From contig CALJLN010000038.1 of NCBI GenBank assembly GCA_937982565.1, positions 1 to 64,000 of the forward strand: a stretch of 64,000 bases of DNA, in the 5' to 3' direction. Both the position numbers and the translations under genes were made by a program. This stretch comes from UBA2421 sp002343075. Its GTDB lineage: Bacteria; Planctomycetota; Phycisphaerae; Tepidisphaerales; Tepidisphaeraceae. The notes under the pieces were generated by a model, which did not search any database, had not been told where the DNA came from, and saw nothing but the letters and a program-made list of their open reading frames with translations. Position 1 is the first letter of the stretch, and every line of letters begins with the position of its first letter. This document shows positions 60,943 to 64,000 of the stretch, one piece after another.

Positions 60943-61827
60943 TTAGAGCTTTGGTGGGTAAAGAAATGTGTCGTCTTCAACGCTGGGAAGAATCACGGGA
61001 TCGAGAACGCCACTTTGTTTCGACGGCAGTGTAGTCGGCTGAGTTGCTCCGCGCGCACCACGCACAGTGTAAATGTTATCGTTGTTCATCCCACAATAGG
61101 GTGTGATCTGCCACTCCACGGAGCCGTATGCGTAAAGTACGTTCTGGCCGCCTTGGCCGTGATTCAGAGAATTGACTGTCGACAGCAAGAGAAGCGGCGA
61201 ATCTGCGGCGATGTCGGAGCGGCAGCCGGGGTTGCGATCGGCCATCAATACGAATTGTGGCTTGAGAGTGTCGGTCAGCCGATAGCTCTCGGATTGGCCG
61301 AAGGGAGTCGCATATGAGTAACCCAACTCTGGAGGCCCCCAGAAGTCGGTTCGATCGACGCTGACCGGAGCTGGCGAGCCACCAAGCGAGGGACAAAGGA
61401 AAATCGTCGTGCTCTTGGCGTGGCCGTTGCGGACAAGCAACCAGAGCGACGAGGTTACATTGTTGGCAAGACTGCTTCGATCCTGAAACGCAGTGAGCGA
61501 TGCCGCTGGGTCGTATTCGGTTCGCGGCAGATAACTGCCGTTGGCCGCTGCGTACGACTGCATTGCATTGAAGATTTGCTGCAGATTGTCGCGACACACG
61601 ATTCGTCGGCTGTTTTCTCTAGCGCGCAAAGCATATGGAATGAAGATGCTCGCAAGGATGATTAGAATTCCAACGACAACAAGCAATTCGATCAGCGTAA
61701 ACGCCCTGCGAGAGCCTGGCGACAGTCCCATGAATCTTCGACTGCTTCCATCTGCTGGAACTGCAGAGAAGATTGTGGTTCGAGTGTCGGTCGACACCGT
61801 GTTGGGCGGAGAGGCCGTCACGCGCAT
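60943..61827 (-). CDS. Prepilin-like protein with type II/IV N-terminal methylation motif
   Basis: The product has the class III prepilin motif SRRAFTLIELLVVVGILIILASIF, with cleavage after the basic leader before FTLIE. A C-terminal domain of about 220 residues follows, with H-rich NSLNHGQGGQNVLYAYGSVEW near the end, typical of planctomycete DUF1559-type pseudopilin-like proteins. The start is ATG 61827, overlapping the rlmN stop as TAATG with AGGAGG three bases before; the alternative ATG 61731 gives a shorter leader. Coupling to rlmN is likely. The function (secretion or surface structure) is unknown; no other pilus gene is nearby. Confidence 0.82.
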   Translation of the reverse strand: MRVTASPPNTVSTDTRTTIFSAVPADGSSRRFMGLSPGSRRAFTLIELLVVVGILIILASIFIPYALRARENSRRIVCRDNLQQIFNAMQSYAAANGSYLPRTEYDPAASLTAFQDRSSLANNVTSSLWLLVRNGHAKSTTIFLCPSLGGSPAPVSVDRTDFWGPPELGYSYATPFGQSESYRLTDTLKPQFVLMADRNPGCRSDIAADSPLLLLSTVNSLNHGQGGQNVLYAYGSVEWQITPYCGMNNDNIYTVRGARGATQPTTLPSKQSGVLDPVILPSVEDDTFLYPPKL

Positions 61828-62957
61828 TAGCCTCCTGTGCCTAGCTGAACCAAAGACTCGCGGGCCTCTTTGCGCCGGAGTTGACCGCACGCGGCATCGA
61901 TATCGCGGCCACGGCTCTTTCGGACATGAGCATTGACGCCCATGTTTCGCAGAATGTCCTGAAATGCAACAACGTTCTTGGAACCAGGTCGCTTAAACGG
62001 CAGCGGCTCGACCTCGTTGTATCGAATGAGGTTGACATTGGCGCGAAGCGTCTTGCATAGCCGGGCAAGCTCGCGGGCGTGTTCGGGGCGATCGTTCACA
62101 TTGGACAGCAGAATATACTCCAACGTGATCTCACGGCCAGTTTTCGAGAAATAGTACCGACAGGCATCAAGAATCTCGGGCAGCGGGAAATGTTCCGCCC
62201 ATGGAATCAGCTGTTTTCGAAGTGGCTCGTTGGGCGCGTGCAGTGAGAGTGCCAAGTTAAGCGGAAGCAATTCTTCGGCAAGTTGTCGAATCTTCGGGGG
62301 CACGCCCACGGTACTGATCGTAATCCGTCGGGCACCTAGATTGAAGCACTGCGGATCATGCATGATTCGCACCGCCTGCATCACTTGGTTGTAATTGCTG
62401 AGAGGTTCACCCATGCCCATAAAGACGACGTTCGTCACCCGAGCCGCTGGGACACACGGTTGCGCAGCCTTCGCCTGATCCACAGACTGTGTTTTTGCGA
62501 GTACCTCATTTAAGTGCCAGATTTGCTCGACGATCTGCGCCGCCCCAAGCGAGCTTTTAAGACCATCCATGCCGCTCGCGCAGAACTTGCACCTGACCGG
62601 GCACCCCACCTGCGAACTGACGCAGGCGGTACGTCGGTCGCCGTCGGGGATCATGACGGTTTCGGCATTTGATCCGCCGGGCCAAGTGATCAGGAGCTTG
62701 ATCGTGCCGTCTTCGCTGATCTGCTGCTTGGTTATTGTTCCGGTGGCAAACTGAAACAACCTGGGAATGACCGCCCGGTCGTGGTGACTGAAATTGGTCA
62801 TGCCTGAGGCGTCGACCACGCCCTTCGAATAAACCCAGTCAAGCAGTTGCTTGCCACGAAACTTGGGCCAGCCGAATACCTTGATAGCAGAGTCCACCTC
62901 AGCGGATAGCATCCCAAAAAAATCGCGAACGGGAGGATGTTCGGGATTTGCTTGCAT
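61827..62957 (-). CDS. rlmN: Dual-specificity 23S rRNA/tRNA adenine-C2 methyltransferase RlmN
   Basis: RlmN is a radical-SAM enzyme that methylates A2503 of 23S rRNA and A37 of some tRNAs. The 376-residue product has C119-x3-C123-x2-C126 in GCPVRCKFCASG, the GMGEPLSNYN motif and the catalytic C-terminal Cys in DIDAACGQLR near 357. These are complete. The stop overlaps the start of the prepilin-like gene. No Shine-Dalgarno lies before the ATG. Divergent from the sigma-factor gene with about 115 bases between start codons. Confidence 0.95.
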   Translation of the reverse strand: MQANPEHPPVRDFFGMLSAEVDSAIKVFGWPKFRGKQLLDWVYSKGVVDASGMTNFSHHDRAVIPRLFQFATGTITKQQISEDGTIKLLITWPGGSNAETVMIPDGDRRTACVSSQVGCPVRCKFCASGMDGLKSSLGAAQIVEQIWHLNEVLAKTQSVDQAKAAQPCVPAARVTNVVFMGMGEPLSNYNQVMQAVRIMHDPQCFNLGARRITISTVGVPPKIRQLAEELLPLNLALSLHAPNEPLRKQLIPWAEHFPLPEILDACRYYFSKTGREITLEYILLSNVNDRPEHARELARLCKTLRANVNLIRYNEVEPLPFKRPGSKNVVAFQDILRNMGVNAHVRKSRGRDIDAACGQLRRKEARESLVQLGTGG

Positions 62958-63072
62958 ACGATTAAGTCATCGGTCCGCAGGGGCTCTGTGGACGCATTCA
63001 CAATCGACTGGCGGTTTTTGGTTGATTCTCTTAACCTTGAAACCAAAGTAACGGTTGTTGCGGGACTGTTCA

Positions 63073-63816
63073 ATGCAAACCATGGGAACAAATTCGACAT
63101 CCCCGAATACCTCTCCGCTGGAGCACCCTGCAAGTGCGCCGGACAAGAACCCAACGGCGCGGGGTGCAATCGTCGGTCCGTCTGGGGAAGGTACCGACGA
63201 ACAGTTGCTGACAGCTCACCAGAGCGGCGATTCAGAGGCGTTCGCCACTCTTGTGAAGAGATACGAGAGGGAACTCTATCTGTTTCTTGTCCGGTTCATG
63301 GGAGATCGGACCGGCGCAGAAGATATCTTTCAAGAGGCATTTCTGCAGGTGTATCAGTCTGCAGATCAGTTCGACCCTAGTAAACGCTTTCGGCCCTGGC
63401 TCTTTACAATTGCCGCGAACAAGGCGCGCGACCAGATGCGTGCCAACTCTCGTCGGCCTACCAGTCCGTTGCAGGCAAGCATAAGCCCAGGTGACGATGA
63501 GTCGGGCGAGTACCTGGACTTGATGAAGGCTGCCGCCGATTTACCGGACGCCGGCTTGCAGCAGGCAGAGTTGCGGGCAAAGGTGCAAGCGGTCGTCGAG
63601 GGAATGCCTGTTCATTTGAAAGAGATTCTGTTGCTCTCATATTTCCATGAGTTTGCTTATAAACAGATCAGCGAGATCTTGGACATTCCGCTGGGAACGG
63701 TAAAATCTCGGTTACACGCTTCTGTGGCCTATTTTGCGGACAAATGGCGGTCGTCCAGCCCCGACAATCCACCACGATCGGGCAATATCGTGGGTTTTCA
63801 ACCGACAAAAAAATAA
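63073..63816 (+). CDS. ECF-type sigma-70 factor
   Basis: The 247-residue product has a disordered N-terminus (about 1-40). Region 2 follows with DEQLLTAHQSGDSEAFATLV and DIFQEAFLQVYQ, then region 4 with LSYFHEFAYKQISEILDIPLGTVKSRLH. It is an extracytoplasmic-function sigma factor; the target promoter and signal are unknown. I use the ATG at 63073; TTG 63055 is less likely. An anti-sigma gene may lie just past the right edge of the window, in the 184 bases after the stop I see no clear start. Confidence 0.88.
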   Translation: MQTMGTNSTSPNTSPLEHPASAPDKNPTARGAIVGPSGEGTDEQLLTAHQSGDSEAFATLVKRYERELYLFLVRFMGDRTGAEDIFQEAFLQVYQSADQFDPSKRFRPWLFTIAANKARDQMRANSRRPTSPLQASISPGDDESGEYLDLMKAAADLPDAGLQQAELRAKVQAVVEGMPVHLKEILLLSYFHEFAYKQISEILDIPLGTVKSRLHASVAYFADKWRSSSPDNPPRSGNIVGFQPTKK

Positions 63817-64000
63817 TTTTTCCGGGTAGAACTTCGACGGGTTTCCATCGTATGTATGAAAGAACGACACGTCTGCCAGATTGTATTTTGGAGTGGGATT
63901 TTCGCACCTGTGATGTAGCACCTAGGACCAGTCCCAGTGCTGGTTGATTTTCGGTCGTGTCACATTTTGCAGAAGTTGGCTCGGCGGCGATGGTGCCGCT
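63817..64000. other. Right-edge non-coding stretch
   Basis: No coding frame with a credible start is visible. A weak stem ACCAG/CTGGT (about 63930-63950) is followed by TGATTTTC and could be a poor terminator for the sigma gene. The stretch is cut by the window end. Confidence 0.3.

Noticed and set aside
1..64000. Mobile elements, prophage or CRISPR
   Set aside because: No transposase, integrase, terminal repeat, cas gene or repeat-spacer array is seen; the many repeats noted are short promoter-type elements.

Overview
The window is about 64 kb of dense bacterial chromosome, mostly housekeeping genes, with no insertion sequence, prophage, integrase or CRISPR array that I can see. Several traits suggest a Gram-negative member of the Planctomycetota, possibly near Phycisphaerae: lipoprotein and exported-protein signals, a prepilin-like protein with an H-x9-G family layout, tetratricopeptide-rich membrane mannosyltransferase-like proteins, a YacL-type PIN/TRAM protein next to ispD, and many genes without a Shine-Dalgarno sequence. 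This taxonomic placement is inference from gene content, not from a marker search.

Layout. 1-6.3 kb: tRNA-Phe, ilvD, a cysteine-rich membrane protein, htpX with a striking inverted repeat in its promoter, pyrE-mnmA and pcm. 6.6-12.1 kb: acyl-CoA thioesterase, a lipoprotein amidase, then a leftward isoprenoid/lipid group (pgsA, uppP, YacL-like PIN-TRAM protein, ispD). 12.1-21 kb: rimO, a tandem HtrA pair in which the second member has lost its whole catalytic triad, an RdgC-like protein and two poorly known leftward genes. 21-31.5 kb: dapF, a cardiolipin synthase-like protein, mrp-rtcB, a DUF255 thioredoxin-domain protein with a DsbD-like tail, a tail-anchored coiled-coil protein, a BtuF/BtuC-type importer pair and a membrane-anchored TIR protein. 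31.6-37.9 kb: rpmF-plsX-fabH-fabD-fabG-acpP-fabF, the fatty-acid synthesis cluster, followed by a lone FliN-like protein. 38-43 kb: tRNA nucleotidyltransferase, rsmD, a YkgJ cysteine-cluster protein, a nuclease-like protein, three small exported proteins and a queuosine-tRNA mannosyltransferase-like protein. 43-50.9 kb: two tandem TMTC-like TPR proteins behind glyQS, rpsT with a clear promoter and terminator, and a TPR protein. 50.9-64 kb: def-fmt-rsmB, a coiled-coil membrane protein, a FAD oxidoreductase, DinB-family and orphan proteins, mfd, a prepilin-like protein, rlmN and an ECF sigma factor.

How they work together. Translation and RNA maturation dominate (tRNA-Phe, mnmA, rimO, rtcB, rpmF, rsmD, tRNA nucleotidyltransferase, queuosine glycosylation, glyQS, rpsT, def, fmt, rsmB, rlmN). 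Envelope lipid and wall supply is the second theme (pgsA, uppP, ispD, dapF, cls, plsX and fab genes, amidase), and envelope quality control the third (htpX, the HtrA pair, the DUF255-DsbD protein).

The most interesting signals are regulatory and architectural. At least five genes without a Shine-Dalgarno have a TANNNT-type -10 box ending 8-9 bases before the ATG, which predicts leaderless mRNAs. The htpX promoter carries a perfect 10-bp inverted repeat with half-site centres 32 bp apart. The catalytically dead HtrA is translationally coupled to the active one. I did not find a clearly new multi-gene system; the TIR protein beside an importer lacking its ATPase is the best candidate for follow-up.
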